Shown here: one piece after another, positions 22,260 through 32,723 of the stretch
Numbering within the stretch: position 1 is the stretch's first letter
Layout of the letters: each line of letters begins with the position of its first letter
DNA from: Heterohyrax brucei
Lineage: Eukaryota; Chordata; Mammalia; Hyracoidea; Procaviidae
Direction: 5' to 3'
Length of the DNA: 64,000 bases
Assembly (NCBI GenBank): GCA_028571685.1
Contig: CM053162.1
Location: forward strand, 45,480,851-45,544,850
The notes under the pieces: generated by a model
Told to the model about the DNA's origin: nothing
Seen by the model: the letters and a program-made list of their open reading frames with translations, nothing else
The model's database searches: none
Position numbers and translations under genes: made by a program

Positions 22260-24111
22260 GGAACTGGACAAGGATGCCCACTCTCACCTCTTCTATTCAA
22301 CATTGTGCTAGAAGTTCTAGCCAGAGCAATTAGACAAGACCAAGAAATAAAGGGCATCTGCATTGACAAAAAGGAGGTTAAAATCTCCCTGTTTGCAGAT
22401 GATATAATTCTATATGGAGAGAATCCCAAGGAATCTATAAGTAAACTACTGAAACTGATAGAAGAGTTCAGCGAAGTCTCAGGATACAAGATAAACATAA
22501 GTAAATCAGTAGGATTCCTTTATACTAACAACTAGACTGTCAAGGAAGAAATCATCAAATCCATACCATTTATGATAGCCCCTAAGAAGATAAAGTACCT
22601 AAGAATTAATCTAACCAGAAAAATAACAGACCTTTACAAAGAGAACTACAAGCCCTTACTACAAGAAACTGAAACTTAGAGAAATGGAAAAACCTACCCT
22701 GCTCATGGATAGGAAGACTTAACACTGTGAAAATGTCTATTTTACCCAAAGCAATCTATTTATATAATGCAATCCTAGTACAAGTTCCAGCATCATTTGT
22801 TAATGAGATGGAGAAACAAATCACCAATTTTGTTTGGAAAGGGAAGAAGCCCCGGTTAAGCAAGGTACTACTAAAGAAGAAGAACACACTGGGAGACCTC
22901 TCATTACCTGACTTTAGAACATATTACACTGCCACAGTGGTCAAAACAGCCTGGTACTGGTACAAGAACAGACAGATCGATCAGTGGAACACAACTGAGA
23001 CCCCAGAGATGACACCATCTGCCTACAAACAATTGATATTCAACAAAGGCCCTAAGACATTAAACTGGGGTAAAAACAGTATCTTCAACAAATGGTGCTG
23101 GCAAAATTGGATATCCATCTGCAAGAAACTGAAACAAGATCCATATCTTACACTTTATACAAAAACCAACTCCAACTGGATAAAAGACCTAAATATCAAA
23201 CCTAAAACAATAAAGCTCATCCAAGAAAAGGTAGGAACAACAATGGAAGTTTTAATACACAGTATTGACAGAATCCAAAATCTGTCAAACCACAGCCATC
23301 AGAAGAGAAAATAGATAAATGGGATCTATTAAGAATTAAACACTTTTGCTCATCTGAAGACTCTATTAATAGAATTAAAAGAACACCTACAGAACGGGAA
23401 AAAATATTTGGAAACTCTATATCAGACCGACGCCTGATTTCCATAATCTATAAGATACTACAAAATATCAAGAAGAAGAAGATAAACCATCCAATTAAGC
23501 AATGGGCAAAGGAGATGGACAGACATTTCACTAAAGAAGAGATCCAGGCAGCCAAAAAACACATGCAGACATGTTCACGATCTTTAGTTATTAAAGAAAT
23601 TCAAATTAAAACTACAATGAGATATCATCTCACCCCAGCAAGATTGGCCATGATCCAAAAAACACAAAACAACAAATGCTGGAGAGGCTGTGGAGAAAGC
23701 AGAACTCTCCTACACATTTGGTGGGGTTTCAAAATGGTCCAGCCTCTTTGGAAATCAATCTGGCACTTCCTTAAAAAAATGGATATTGATATACCATTTG
23801 ACCCAGTAATTCCACTACTTGGAATATATCCTATAGAATCAAGGCCTTTCACACCAACGGACACATGCACCAGAATGTTTATCGCAGCACAGTCCACGAT
23901 AGCAAAAAGATGGAATCAACCCAGATGCCCAACAATAGAAGAATGGATAGGTAAACTATGGTACATATACTCAATGGAGCACTACGCAATGATAAAGAAT
24001 AACGATGATTCCAGGAAACATCTCCTAACCTGGTTTCAACTGGAAGACATTATGTTGAGTGAAAGTAGTCAGCGACAAAAGGACAAGTATTGTATGAGAC
24101 CTCTACGATAA
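22260..24111 (+). pseudogene. L1 ORF2 3' half in copy 3
   Basis: The reverse transcriptase segment includes the FADD catalytic box ([11 protein letters not shown] in the frame at 22182-22535, whose first ~26 codons come from the host RTE). An early stop near 22533, a four-base loss near 22672 and the stop at 23312-23314 break the frame. The C-terminal domain is open at 23515-24111 (199 codons with stop) and ends CMRPLR as in the other copies. The Cys motif reads C-X3-C-X7-H-X4-F, so the last Cys (codon 23728-23730) is lost. At the position where copies 1 and 2 have a TGA stop, this copy keeps CGA (Arg), which is probably the original codon. Confidence 0.9.
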
Positions 24112-25096
24112 GATCTCAAAAACAGACTTGTGTATAGAAGAAAAGACTCTTTGACAGCTGCAAGGGAGGGAAGGGGGGAGGGGGGAGGGCTTGATTAGAT
24201 AGTTGCTAGGTATCTGGTTGGGTGAAACTGGTGATAGCACACATTAGAAACAAGAACAATATTAAGTGGACTTCAACATAACTTGAGTACTCCTTCCATC
24301 TTAACCCAATATTTCAAGGATAGAATAGCTGGGCCAGGGGGTGGGGGACCATGCTTCTAGGCGAATTCCAGGCCAATTGGCACAACTAGCATTTTGTTAA
24401 GAGGGCTCTCTGCACCCCATGTTGGTGAGTGGCGTCTGGGGTCTTAAAAGCTGCCAAGCTGCCATCCGAGGGCACAGCAAATGGTCCCAACTCAGCAGGA
24501 ACGGATGCTGACTGAGGACCAAAATGACATGGGGGAAAGACAATCCAGAAGACAAAGAGACCCACATCAGTGGGTGCCTACATCGACTTGGGACTGGAAG
24601 AACCGGATGGTGCCCAGCCACCACCAGTGATAGCTGCAATGGAGCTCACTAAGTTGAGTCTCACTAGCAACACAAGAATAAAAAAGGGTGCACCCTGAGA
24701 TCCCCACTGAAAGACCTCAATTGATGGTCCAGTGGTTTCCAGGTTCCCCTGGGAGCATGGCCCCTCGCCCTGATGCTGCCCTTGACCATAAATCATAACG
24801 AAGGTCCACGCTTCGGACAGCAATGGATTGGACTTGGCCATGCAGTGACCATATACTGGATGCACTTTATGGTTCTATACATCTATAGGATGTTATCCTG
24901 CTGACCTCCGGCTGGAGTAAGGGGAGTGGGTGGAAAGGAGTGGAAAGGAGACTGTTGGGAGAACAAGACGTATATGCAGCAGAGAGCAATAGTGTGCTGT
25001 CACCAGGCAGAGAGAGCAGTGGAAGCTGCATATAGGTGGGTACGTAAATTTATACGGGAATGTACATTTTCACTCAGTTATATTAAATAAATAAAT
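22260..25096 (+). mobile_element. L1 LINE copy 3, 5'-truncated
   Basis: A 2.8-kb L1 begins inside the ORF2 reverse transcriptase (GGAACTGGACAAGGATGCCC) and runs to an A-rich tail (AAATAAATAAATA). It is flanked by a perfect 20-bp target-site duplication and inserted in RTE-A. It closely resembles copies 1 and 2. With copy 1 it shares the altered C-terminal Cys motif; with copy 2 it shares the frameshift near 23295. The perfect duplication suggests a fairly recent insertion. Confidence 0.95.
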
Positions 25097-25116
25097 AAAG
25101 AATTGGTAGATGTCCA
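25097..25116 (+). repeat. Target-site duplication, right, of L1 copy 3
   Basis: These 20 bases are identical to 22240-22259. RTE-A continues from here with ACCATTTCAGGAAGTAGC. Confidence 0.95.
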
Positions 25117-25217
25117 ACCATTTCAGGAAGTAGCATATAATTATGAACCGCTGGTACTGAAGGAAGATGTTCAAGCTGCACTAAAGGAATTGGCAAAAAA
25201 CAAACCTCCAGGAATCA
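25117..25217 (+). mobile_element. RTE-A LINE, part 2
   Basis: About 100 bases of RTE (GAACCGCTGGTACTGAAGG ... AAACCTCCAGGAATCA) carry on from the linker at 22239. The next RTE bases in this frame are found only at 27348 (AATTGGTGGAACAGCTATTG), so a second element lies between. Confidence 0.75.
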
Positions 25218-27347
25218 GTCTACTACTTATGATAACTTGAAGAAGAATGGTGTTGCAGCCATCATCAAAAAAACGTTTTAAGAGCTTTTCTGAAGTACAA
25301 TGTTGGCAGGGATAGCATAATATCTATATGTCTATGAGGAAGGCCAGTTAATATGACTATTATTCAAATTTATACATCATCCACTAAGGCCAAAGATGGA
25401 GAAACTGAAGATTTTTACCAGCTTCTGCAGTTTGAAATTGATCAAACATACAATCAGGATGCACTGATAATTACTGATGACTGGAATGCAAACATTGGAA
25501 ACAACAAAGAAGCTTCAATAGTTGGAAAATATGGAGACCAGTGGCTTCTTTAGTAGAAACACATTTTTTCAGCAACATAGATGGTGACTATACACATGGA
25601 CTTCACCAGATGGAACATGCAGGAATCAAACCAACTACATCTGTGGAAAGAGACAATGGAAAAGCTCAATATCATCAATCAGAACAATACAAAGTGCTGA
25701 CATCAGCACAGACCATCACTGGCTCATATGCAAGCTCAAACTGAAACTGAAAAAAATTAGAACAAGTCCAAAGTATGACCCTTAGTGTATCCTGCTTGAG
25801 TTTAAAGACCATCTCAAGAATAAACTTGATACATTGAACACTAATAATTGAAGACTAGGAGAGTCGTGAAATGACATCAAAGACATCATCCATGAAGAAA
25901 GGAAGAGGTCATTAAAAAGACAAGAAAGAAAGACCAAATTGGATGTCAGAAAACACTCTGAAACTTGCTCTTGAATGTCAAGAAGCTAAAGCAAAAGGAA
26001 GGAATGATGAAGTAAAATAAATGAACAGAAGATTTCAAAGGGCAGTTCAAGAAGACAAAGTAAAGTATTATGACACATGCAAAGAGCTGGTGATGGAGAA
26101 TCAAAAGGGAAGAACACAATCTGAATTTCTTCAGCTGAAAGAACTGAAGAAAAAATTCAAGCATTGAGTTGCAATAGTAAGGGATTCTACAGGGAAAATA
26201 CTAAACAACTTAGGAAGCATCAAAAGAAGGTGGAAGGAATACACAGAGTCATCACACCAAAAAAAAAAAAAAAAAAAATTGGTTGGTATTCAACCATTTC
26301 AAGAGGTAACATACGATCAGGAACTGATCACAGGCATTTGACTGTGTGGATCATAACACAGAGAATGCAGAGAATGGGAATTCTAAAACATTTAATTGTG
26401 CTTATAAGGAATCTGTACATGCATCAAGAGGCAGTCGTTTGGGGACACTACATGGCTTCAAGTCAGGAAAGGTATACGTCATGGTTGTATTCCTTCACTA
26501 TACTTTTCCAGTCTGTATGCTAAGCAAATAATCTGAGAAGCTGGACTAAGTAAAAAAGAATGGGGCATGAGGCTTTGAGAAAGACTCACTAACAACTTGC
26601 ATTATGCAGAGGACACAACCTTGCTTGGCTGGAAGTGAAGAGGATTTGGAACACTAACTGATGAAGACCGAAGACCACAGCCTCAGTATAGATTGCTCCT
26701 CACAACTGGATGAGTAAACAACATCATGATAAGTGCAGAAAGGACTGAGGATTTTGTTTTACTTGTTTTGATACTCAACTTCCACAGAAGCAACAGTCGA
26801 GAAATCAAAAGACACATGGCAATGGGGAAATTTGCTTCAAAAGAATTCTTTAAAGTGTTAAACAGTAAATATGTCACCGTGAGGACTAAGGTGTGGCTGA
26901 CCCAAGTCGTGGTATTTTCAATCACATCATACGCATGTGAAAGCTGGACAATGTGTAAGGATAACAGAGGAAGAATTGATGTCTTTGAATTGTGGTGCTG
27001 GAGAAGAATATTGAATGTAACTGTCAACTGCTAATAGAACAAACACATCTGTTCTGGAAAAAGTAAAACCAAAATGCTCCTTGGAAGCAAAGATGGCAAG
27101 ACTGTGTCTTAAATATTTTAGACATGTTTTCAGGAGGGATCAATCCTTGGAGAAGGATATCATGCTTGGTGAAGCAGAGAGTCAGCGAAAAAGAAAAAGA
27201 TCCTCAACAAGACGGACTGACACAATGGCTACGACAATGGGCTTAAGCATAAAAAGGGCTGTGAGCATGGTGCAAGACCAAGCAGTATTCTGTTCTCTCG
27301 TGCCTAGGGTTGTGATGAGTTGGAACTGACTTGACGGCCCCAACAAC
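25218..27347 (+). mobile_element. RTE-A2 LINE inserted inside RTE-A
   Basis: A second RTE copy of the same orientation starts in the endonuclease (about 25222), passes through the linker (about 25800-26330) and ends with an RTE 3' terminus (GACTTGACGGCCCCAACAACA). About 450 bases of the reverse transcriptase are missing near 26330, where the linker joins directly to the phrase CATTTGACTGTGTGGATCA. Removing 25218-27347 restores collinear RTE sequence between 25217 and 27348, which shows it is nested. A long A run at 26260-26278 is an expansion within it. Confidence 0.75.
25353..27329 (+). pseudogene. RTE ORF2-type protein remnant (endonuclease + RT)
   Basis: RTE/BovB elements encode one protein with an APE-like endonuclease and a reverse transcriptase. 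In 25353-25553 the endonuclease motif reads TDDWNAN where BovB proteins have GDWNA. The downstream frame at 25541-25744 gives the DYTHGL...HAGIKPTTS stretch equivalent to the DGQHRNQIDYI region. The 3' thigh of the protein appears at 26726-27034 (SYACESWTM...FELWCWRRILN) and 27081-27329. Frameshifts and stops separate all parts, and the catalytic RT centre is deleted, so nothing here is functional. Confidence 0.75.
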
Positions 27348-27538
27348 AAGAATTGGTGGAACAGCTATTGAGATAATTCAACAAACAGTTACAACACTGG
27401 AAGTGTCTCTGGTCTATGTCTAGGCACCGGAAAGATAGTTGCCTGGTCAGCTTTCTTGAAGAGATCCATATTGATGCCTACTCCAAAGAAAGGTGATCCT
27501 ACAGAATGTGGAAATTATTGAACAATATCATTACTATC

Positions 27539-27575
27539 GGATCCGACTCGATGGCACTTGGCCTGGCTTGGCATG
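27539..27575 (+). mobile_element. 37-bp SINE/RTE tail-only insertion with duplication
   Basis: The insert (core CCGACTCGATGGCACTTGG, then CCTGGCTTGGC) equals the extreme 3' tail of an AfroSINE variant and nothing else. It interrupts collinear RTE sequence and is bracketed by the perfect 9-bp direct repeat ATTACTATC (27530-27538 and 27576-27584). It looks like a retroinsertion truncated to its tail. Confidence 0.75.
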
Positions 27576-28140
27576 ATTACTATCACATGCTAGCAAAATT
27601 ATTCTGAAGGTAGTTAAAAAATGATGACAGTCATACATTGACAGAACTGCTAGAAGTTCACGCCAGATTCAAAACAGGATGTGGATTCAGGGATATCATT
27701 GTTGATGAAAGGTAGGTCTTGACTGAAAGCACAGAATACAGAAAAGATGTTTATGTTTTATTGACTACAAAAAAGCATTCACCTGTGTAGATTGTAACAA
27801 ATTATAAATAATATTACAAATAATAGGAATTCTAGAACAAATATGCTCACATGGAACATGTACATAAATCAAGAGGCAGTCCTTCAAACAGAACAGGGTA
27901 TACTGTCTGGTTTAAAATTGGATAAGATGCGTGGCATGGTTGTATCCTCTCATTGTATTTGTTTAATCAGTATGCTGAAAAAATGGACCAAGAACTGGAT
28001 TTCATGAAGAAGAATGTGGCTTCACGATCAGTGGAACACTCACTGACATCCTATGATATGCAGATGACATAATCTTTCTTGCTGAAAATAAAGATGACTT
28101 GAAGACTACAGACTTCAGTGCAGATTGCACGCAAATGAGA

Positions 28141-28311
28141 AAAAAGAAAAGAAAAACCAAACCCACTGCTGTCAAGTTGATTCTGACTCACAACGACCCT
28201 ACAGACACAGTAGAACTGCCCCACAGCATTTTGAAGGAGCTCCTTGTAGATTTGAACTGCCAATCTTACAGTTAGCAGCTGTAGCACTTAACCACTATGA
28301 CACCATGGTTT
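28141..28311 (-). mobile_element. AfroSINE nested in RTE-A
   Basis: The A-rich start (AAAAACCAAACCCACTGCTG) and the reversed body (GATTCTGACTCACAACG, AGTTAGCAGCTGTAGCACTT, ACACCATGGTTT) identify it. RTE sequence resumes on the right with ACAAAAATTCTCACAGCATC. Confidence 0.85.
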
Positions 28312-28412
28312 ACAAAAATTCTCACAGCATCATGCTAAATGGAGAAAAAAATGAAGTTGCCAAGGATTTTTATTGTACTTGGATTAATTATTAGTGCCTA
28401 TAAGGTTGATAG

Positions 28413-28663
28413 ACACCCTGGTGGTATAGTGGATTAAGCACTTCATCTGCTAGCAGACAAGTCGGCAGTTCAAATCCATCACGTGCTCCTTGGAAATTCT
28501 ATGGGCCAGTTCTACTCTGACCTCTAGGATCACCATGAGTCAGACCCGACTCTACAGCAGTGGGCTTATGGTTGATGGCAATGAATTTGGTTTTGTGTTT
28601 TTATAGGGTCGGTACAAGTCGGAATCAACTTGATGGCAAAGGGTTGTTGTTGTTTTTTTTTTA
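28413..28663 (+). mobile_element. AfroSINE plus extra tail copy, nested in RTE-A
   Basis: The sense SINE begins ACACCCTGGTGGTATAGTGG (the A-box side) with AGTTCAAATCC as the B box, then body and tail to about 28598. A second tail (AGGGTCGGTACAAGTCGGAA) with a TTGTTGTTG and T-rich end follows to 28663. The RTE resumes at AATGGAAGCAGCAGTC. Confidence 0.8.
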
Positions 28664-28708
28664 ATGGAAGCAGCAGTCAAGAATTGAAATGACTTATCGC
28701 TCTGGACA

Positions 28709-28855
28709 GAAACCCTGATGGTGTAGTGATTAACAACTACGGCTGCTAACCAAGAAGTTACCAGGTACTCCTTGGAAACTATGGAAAAGTTCTACTCTGT
28801 TCTTCAGGGTCACTGTGAGTCAGAATCAATTTGATGGCTCTGCGTATTTTTTTTT
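28709..28855 (+). mobile_element. AfroSINE nested in RTE-A
   Basis: It starts AAACCCTGATGGTGTAGTG, passes through GCTGCTAACCAAGAAG, CTACTCTGTTCTTCAGGGTC and GTGAGTCAGAATCAATTTGA, and ends in a T-rich run. The RTE resumes after it at about 28860. Confidence 0.85.
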
Positions 28856-29394
28856 AATTGCATGGGCAGACAGCTTCAAAAGACTTCTTTAATGTTCTGA
28901 AAAGCAAAGATATTACTTTGATGTCTAAAATGTGCCTGACTCTAACCATCATCTTTTTAATTGCCTCATATGCATGTGAAAGCTAAGCAACGAAAAAAGA
29001 AGACCAAAGAATCGATGCGTTTGAATTGTGGTGTTGGTAATAAATATTCAATGTACCATTGACTGCTAGAAGAATGAACAAATCAGTTTTAGAAGAAATA
29101 AAACCCAAAACTCCTTAGGAACAAGAATGGTGAAATGTCACCTTGCCTACCTTGGACACATCATCAGGAAAGATCACTTTCCAGAAAACAACATCATGTT
29201 TGGTAAAGCAGAGCATCAGCAAAAATAAGGGAAAGGCCCAATGAGATATACTGACACAATAGCCACAATGGGCTCAAACACATCAAAGATCCTGAAAAAG
29301 GCACAGGACACGGCAAAGTTTCCTTCTTGGGTAATGTTGCAGTGAATCAGAGCTGACTAGACAGCAACAGAAATAACGTTCATCATTTACTTAC

Positions 29395-29888
29395 TGTGTT
29401 AGTTATCTGGTGTTACCCAACAGAAATATCATGAGCGGATGCCTTCAAAAAGAGAAATTTTATCTCATCACAGTCTAGTAGGCCAGAAGTCCAAATTCAG
29501 GGTGTCAGCTCCAGGATAAGGCTTTCTCTGCTAGCACTGGAGGAAGGTCCTTGTCATCAATTTTATCCTGGACTGGAAGCTGCGGAGGTGTAGGTACCCT
29601 GGTCCTTTCCAAAGGATGTGCTCAGCAAACGGCACCGTGTCCTGGTGTTATGAGATCCCCACATCTCAGCTTGCCTTCCTTTGTTTTGTATCCCAAGAAG
29701 TCTCCAAAAGTCACAATACAATCCCGCACATTAAGTCCTGCCCCACCAACTCAACTACAGCCCATCCACCCTTATTAACATCATAGAGGCAGGATTTACA
29801 ACAAGAAGGCCATCACACAATACCAGGAATCATCACCTAGCTAAATAGCTACACAGATTTTTGGGGGCACACAATTCAATCCATGACA
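29395..29888 (-). mobile_element. MaLR-like solo LTR, antisense
   Basis: The plus strand reads TG...CA (TGTGTTAG to ATCCATGACA). Flanking 5-mers are CTTAC (29390-29394) and CTTAT (29889-29893), a near-perfect target duplication. In reverse it starts TGTCATGGATTGAATTGTGT, the standard opening of this LTR type. Inside are typical phrases such as GGCCAGAAGTCCAAATTCAG. Confidence 0.7.
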
Positions 29889-29961
29889 CTTATTAAATAT
29901 AATTCAACAAGGATTTATTGAGCGACTACTGCATATTAGGGCTTGTTAAAAGCTAGATTCA

Positions 29962-30419
29962 AGACTGTGGTACACCTGATCCAAACCATGGTATTTGCAG
30001 TGACCTCATATACATTCTAAATCTGGACAATGAATGAAGAAGCCTGAAGAATTGATGCCTTTCAGTTATGGCATTGGCAAAGAATACTGAATTTACCATA
30101 GACTGTGAGAAGAACTAACAAATCTGTTCTCAAAGACGTATTGCCAGAATGCTCCTTAGAAGCAAGGATGGCAAGACTTTGTCTCACTTACTTTGGACAT
30201 GTTACCTGTGGGGATTAGTTCCTGGACAAGGTCATCATGCTTGGTAAAGTACAAGGTCAGTAAAAGAGAAGAAGATCCTCAGTGAGATGGACTGACACAG
30301 TAGCTGCAATAACAGGCTGAAACAGATTGTGAGAATTGCACAGGATCAGGCAGTGTTTCATTCTGTTGTACATGGGATCACTATGATTTGGAATCGACGT
30401 GATGGCACCTAACAACAAC
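29962..30419 (+). mobile_element. RTE LINE 3' end with target-site duplication
   Basis: A 5'-truncated RTE of 458 bp runs from the post-RT region (TGATCCAAACCATGGTATTT) to the RTE terminus (GATGGCACCTAACAACAAC). It is flanked by the 7-bp repeat AGATTCA (29955-29961 and 30420-30426). Its 3' terminus preserves the AfroSINE-like tail phrase (TATGATTTGGAATCGACGTG). Confidence 0.8.
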
Positions 30420-30426
30420 AGATTCA

Positions 30427-31338
30427 CAGAGATAGATAAAATTCTCTTTATTCTCAAAGAACTTAGGAAAGTAACTGACTGTCTCATTGTGTTCAAACTA
30501 AGAGAAGAAGTTATTCTCAAAAAACATTCAAAGAAACCATTTACAGTTCAACAAGTCACATGCTGATGGCAAATCCTCCTTGTGTGTTCTGTAATGAATA
30601 TTCATGACAAATAAATGTTATGTTTATAAGTAATAAATGTGCATTAACTTAAAAATATTTTCTAATTAGTTCAGAGTGACTTCTCTATAATTCCTCTTAA
30701 TTGGTGAGTCTTTAAACAAAGATTTGCAATACACATTTTTTAAATGTCATTCAAGAGTATGAATAAAGTTCCTAAGAAATGAATACCATAAAGAATAGTG
30801 AAAAATCTTTAAAATATAGTTTTTGTTCCTAAGTAACATACAATCTTCTAGAGTACAAACACAACAACAAGAAGATATAATTTCACCTACAAAGTAAGAT
30901 AAGAAGAAAAAAAATCTAAGTGTTGACAGGAAAGTAGCACTAGAGAGGTTTAGTTTTGGAAGCTTTATATGCAGAAAGTGCTAACTTTTACGTGAGATTT
31001 CAAAGGAGAGAAAGATAGTTCTTCCTGTCACCATTGGATAGTGTTCTATGTCTCTTCTTTGTTTGTAACCGGGAATCATATCCATGTTTACTTAGCCTAA
31101 AAACAACTAGGTTCCCTTTGCCACTGAGACTTAAAGACAATCCCTTCTCCCTGCTAACTCACCTTTGGGCAAACTGTGGTGAGCTGTGAAATTCTTTCAG
31201 TTCAATTTATTGCAGCTGTTTTCTTTTTAAATTCTGCATCTATTACCAAAATAATAAATGATCATAGCATAGAAAAGTTTTAAATTTTAAGTCTGTCTCT
31301 ATCCTGAGGTCTTCTGTGTTTATTTTAGTACTATCATC
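30427..31338. other. Unassigned intergenic DNA
   Basis: The first ~80 bases complete an ancient repeat interrupted by the RTE at 29962. The rest is A/T-rich and shows no gene or repeat I recognise. Confidence 0.4.
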
Positions 31339-32517
31339 TGTTACCTGCCGGGAGCCAGCCCCAGCTGCGTTTCAGGACCACGGAGGGGTGGATGGCGTCA
31401 GCAGAGGAGGAAAATTATGAGACTCAGACAGGAAAGAGTTTTGGAGAATGGCAGCCCGTTAAGGTCTGTCTTTCTTTATTTTTTACGGTCAATGAGGTAA
31501 CTGTACTTTGACCATGTAAGTGATTGGCTAGCAAGAAGTGGGTACCTTGTGGTCTCTCTTCATGTTAATCATTAGGGTCTTCTAAATAATGGCCCAAGAC
31601 AGTGGTCTCTTCTCATGTTAATTATTAGGGTCCTCTCTGTTCGATAGTAAAGAACTGAAACCTTGTAGTCGTTTTTCATGTTAATCATTAGGGCCCTCTA
31701 AATAATGGTTCGAGACCAATATATTGAAATTATAATCAACAGTGAAAATAAAGCTATACCTTCAGCAATATCCTCAAGGTCAAAGGTGCAGGAAGGATAG
31801 GCTCATCTTAAAAGTTAATCTGACTGTCTCTATTTGTTCCTTCTCTGCTCTTTTCATCTCTTCCTGTGGGGACAGTAAGTGTCCACCGTCCCTCACTCTA
31901 AGTTTCTCTCAAGCTGTTCTAAGAAGGGTATTTCTTTAGCATTTGTCTATTTGTCATACCAAACACACTAAACTTGGGAGCCTATCTGTCTTCCTGATGT
32001 AGGGAGTGGAATATCTATATTCTAAGGGCTGTGCGAGAGGGTCATTCCTGGGGAGCTTCCCAGAGGCTTTCTGCAATTTTGTTTTTTCTGTGAAGGGTGA
32101 CGTGCAGTTGGGGGAAGCCAGCAGGGCTGGGCCAGCCTCGGTGCTCTCAGGCTGGGCATGCTGCATTGCAATTCATTCCTCCGAGCTCTTTTCTCCAGGA
32201 GTTCCTGGGTCAGGTTTTCCCAATATTATTTCATAAGCCGACGGGGTCATAAAGCCCCTGTTAGAAGGCATCTTCCTGGATCCTCGTGCCGGGAGAGGAG
32301 GGGGTATTTTTTGAGGAAGATTTAATTAGGAAGCAAAATACTATCAGGGACAGTAGGCTAAAAATATGTCACGGGTGAGATGCCTCCACCTGTCATGACA
32401 TAGGCTTGTAACTTTGTTCACAGAGGCCTCTGTGGGTGACAGGCCTTGACAGTTACCTATTTGTAGGAAGCCATACAATTTTTCTTAACCTTTGAGCTCT
32501 TTTTTTTTTCTGTAACA
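31339..32517 (-). mobile_element. Class-II-ERV-like solo LTR, antisense
   Basis: The element has imperfect inverted ends: TGTTACCTGCCGGGAGCC at the left and CTGTAACA at the right. Read on the minus strand it carries AATAAAG (about 31475) followed by a U5-like end rich in GGGGCTGGCTCCCGG, a layout seen in betaretrovirus-like (ERVK/IAP) LTRs. Three copies of a CATGTTAAT(C/T)ATTAGGG unit lie at about 31562, 31614 and 31678, as in LTR enhancer repeats. No 6-bp target duplication matches (ATCATC left, GAATTG right). No gag, pol or env sequence is present. Family and boundaries are inference. Confidence 0.5.
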
Positions 32518-32723
32518 GAATTGATAAGAAAATAACATCTGACTTTGAAAAGTGATTGTCATTATTAATTATTTTACATAATAAAAGTTTCTTTTTCAAA
32601 AAAGAAAAGATTTGAAATTGCAATTTTAGGTTTCAAATGTTTCTTTGATTCCAAAATAAACCTCTGGTTAAGAGAATTAAGAAAAAATAATATCATTATG
32701 TAACAATCGGTTCAAACATAACA

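Larger units (their letters stand above)
27348..29372 (+). mobile_element. RTE-A LINE, part 3 (RT to 3' end)
   Basis: It resumes RTE-A after the nested RTE: reverse transcriptase phrases (CTCCAAAGAAAGGTGATCCT, GGATATCATTGTTGATG), the post-catalytic region and the 3' end (CTGACTAGACAGCAACAG). It is interrupted by a 37-bp micro-insertion (27539-27575), one antisense SINE (about 28141-28311), one sense SINE with an extra tail (28413-28663) and another sense SINE (28709-28855). It is fully degenerate. Confidence 0.8.

Noticed and set aside
22182..22535. Apparent fusion frame joining RTE linker to L1 reverse transcriptase
   Set aside because: It is created by insertion of L1 copy 3 into RTE-A; the junction lies at the target-site duplication. 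No promoter or selection is evident.
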